A DNA stretch of 64,000 nt, from positions 1-64,000 of the forward strand of contig JACKAG010000003.1 of the NCBI GenBank assembly GCA_020635195.1. Reading direction: 5' to 3'. Of this stretch, positions 63,300-64,000 are shown piece after piece. Numbering within the stretch: the first letter of the stretch is position 1; each line of letters opens with the position of its first letter. The notes beneath the pieces are model-generated. The model was not told where the DNA came from. It made no database searches and saw only the letters and a list, made by a program, of their open reading frames with translations. The DNA is from Deltaproteobacteria bacterium. GTDB lineage: Bacteria > Bdellovibrionota_B > Oligoflexia > Oligoflexales > Bog-1112. A program made the position numbers and the translations under genes.

Positions 63300-63636
63300 A
63301 AAAACCTTTGAGAAACTTTTTTGTTCTGTCGTTCAGAGAACTCTTAACAGGTAACAGGCGATCCTTCTTGTGAATTTCAGGTATTTGATGACTATCATTA
63401 TAGCATACAGGCTGATCTCTGATTCTAAAGGGGCTGGGCTCTCTTGCATTTTTGCTCGCCTGGGCTGCGCTCGCGGATTTTTGTTGATGTGGCAAAAAAA
63501 TCAAGAGTATCAGGATAAAGCGTCTCAGTTAAAATACCGGGAGATATCCTGCTGATTGTCGCATTGTCATAGGCTGTCATATCTGGTAACTGAGATGGGT
63601 TGGCGGCAGGCCCTGTCGTACCATGGAGGGACAGAA
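63300..63636. other. divergent intergenic region
   Basis: Between the solute-binding protein and the PiT gene. It holds both promoters, which I could not place. No RNA, riboswitch or repeat recognised. Confidence 0.3.
63625..63630 (+). promoter_or_regulatory. ribosome-binding site for the PiT TTG start
   Basis: GGAGGG lies six bases before TTG 63637, which is the likely start; it also gives an N-terminus like that of known PiT proteins. ATG 63595 in the same frame lacks such a site. Confidence 0.55.
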
Positions 63637-64000
63637 TTGGATTTTACATTCGACTTTATTTCTGTTGTGATGCTGGCTTCTCTTGCCATGATGGTGTGGG
63701 CCTGCATTGAAGTCGGAAGCAATGATGCCACAAATCTGGTCAATGCAGTCTTTGGAGCCAGAGTTCTGAAGCGAAAAACTGCAGTCCTGATTGCCGGAGT
63801 CTTTGTTGTGCTGGGGGCAACTTTTGCAAGCCCTGTTATGGACACGGTGCGTAAAGGCATTTTCAATGCTTCCATGTTTGATGCCGCAGGAGTTGCTTCT
63901 GTTTTTATCACATCTTACCTGGTGAATACAGTTCTGCTCTACGCTTATTCAGCTTATGGGTTACCCATCAGTACGACAGCCACTCTGGTTTTTTCTCTGG
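63637..64000 (+). CDS. PiT-family inorganic phosphate transporter (partial, runs off right edge)
   Basis: The frame is open from TTG 63637 (and earlier from ATG 63595) to the window end, about 121 codons. The signature EVGSNDATNLVNAVFGARVL is the PiT family GANDVAN motif in the first membrane helix pair; it is followed by LIAGVFVVLGATFASP and by ISTTATLV, the second conserved region. PiT proteins are low-affinity, cation-coupled phosphate symporters in the inner membrane. Divergent from a periplasmic binding protein that is not obviously phosphate-specific. Confidence 0.85.
   Translation, partial: MDFTFDFISVVMLASLAMMVWACIEVGSNDATNLVNAVFGARVLKRKTAVLIAGVFVVLGATFASPVMDTVRKGIFNASMFDAAGVASVFITSYLVNTVLLYAYSAYGLPISTTATLVFSL

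Noticed and set aside
63420..63480. GC-rich stretch that looked like a tRNA or terminator
   Set aside because: No cloverleaf, no CCA end and no stable hairpin with T-run could be drawn.

Overview
The window is a chromosomal stretch of a Gram-negative bacterium. It carries an RND/TolC tripartite pump, exported lipoproteins with lipoboxes, an outer-membrane barrel, and the yfgM-bamB pair. A futalosine-pathway radical SAM enzyme (mqnC), a cysteine-rich ferrochelatase, exported ankyrin proteins, a CheC/REC/PilZ/REC-TPR signalling cluster and a large RCC1-repeat lipoprotein together suggest a Bdellovibrionota (Oligoflexia)/deltaproteobacterial-type organism. That placement is inference and only moderately firm. 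Genes are densely packed, often with 4-base ATGA overlaps. I found no rRNA, tRNA or CRISPR array.

Layout. 1-3.4 kb (minus): MoxR ATPase, DUF58, DUF4381-like and VWA (BatA-like) operon, running off the left edge. 3.4-5.9 kb: a perfect long inverted repeat and two divergent exported ankyrin proteins. 6-11.6 kb (minus): TolC, membrane-fusion and RND pump operon. 11.67-13.04 kb: a complete IS256-family element with a 9-bp target duplication, sitting directly upstream of the pump operon and co-oriented with it. 13.2-17.9 kb: M20 peptidase, a membrane-anchored acidic protein, glutamate racemase, glutamyl-queuosine tRNA(Asp) synthetase and a small unknown. 18-20.2 kb (minus): yfgM-bamB. 20.4-22.8 kb: a T2SS-E-N-domain protein with a long acidic linker, and an outer-membrane barrel protein. 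23-28 kb: mrp and a SWIM/SNF2 helicase, then grx and smpB. 28-34.8 kb: an exported unknown, then a radical SAM/SPASM enzyme with its first codons in another frame, followed by two overlapping 656-residue CHASE2 sensor proteins. 34.9-37.2 kb: an ankyrin lipoprotein and a frameshifted exported F-box-like gene. 37.3-40.8 kb (minus): a retropepsin-like protease, RimK and M14 carboxypeptidase-like set, plus mqnC. 40.8-54.7 kb: lipoproteins, the RCC1 giant, an HtrA protease, an unusually long class A PBP, and two AT-rich lipoprotein-like genes. 54.9-60 kb: the signalling cluster. 60-64 kb: an exported unknown, hemH, a family-3 solute-binding protein and the start of a PiT phosphate transporter.

The most interesting unit is 29.5-34.8 kb. 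A RiPP-maturase-like radical SAM/SPASM gene overlaps two CHASE2 membrane histidine kinases whose defects are complementary. The first keeps every ATP-binding box but has Thr at the phospho-accepting His position. The second keeps the His box but has lost the ATP-binding boxes. This predicts a kinase pair that works only in trans. The radical SAM gene itself appears to need a -1 shift at an A10 tract. Several repeat-driven features (a 22-bp duplication that breaks the F-box-like gene, and coding minisatellites in the ankyrin genes) suggest fast-changing exported proteins.
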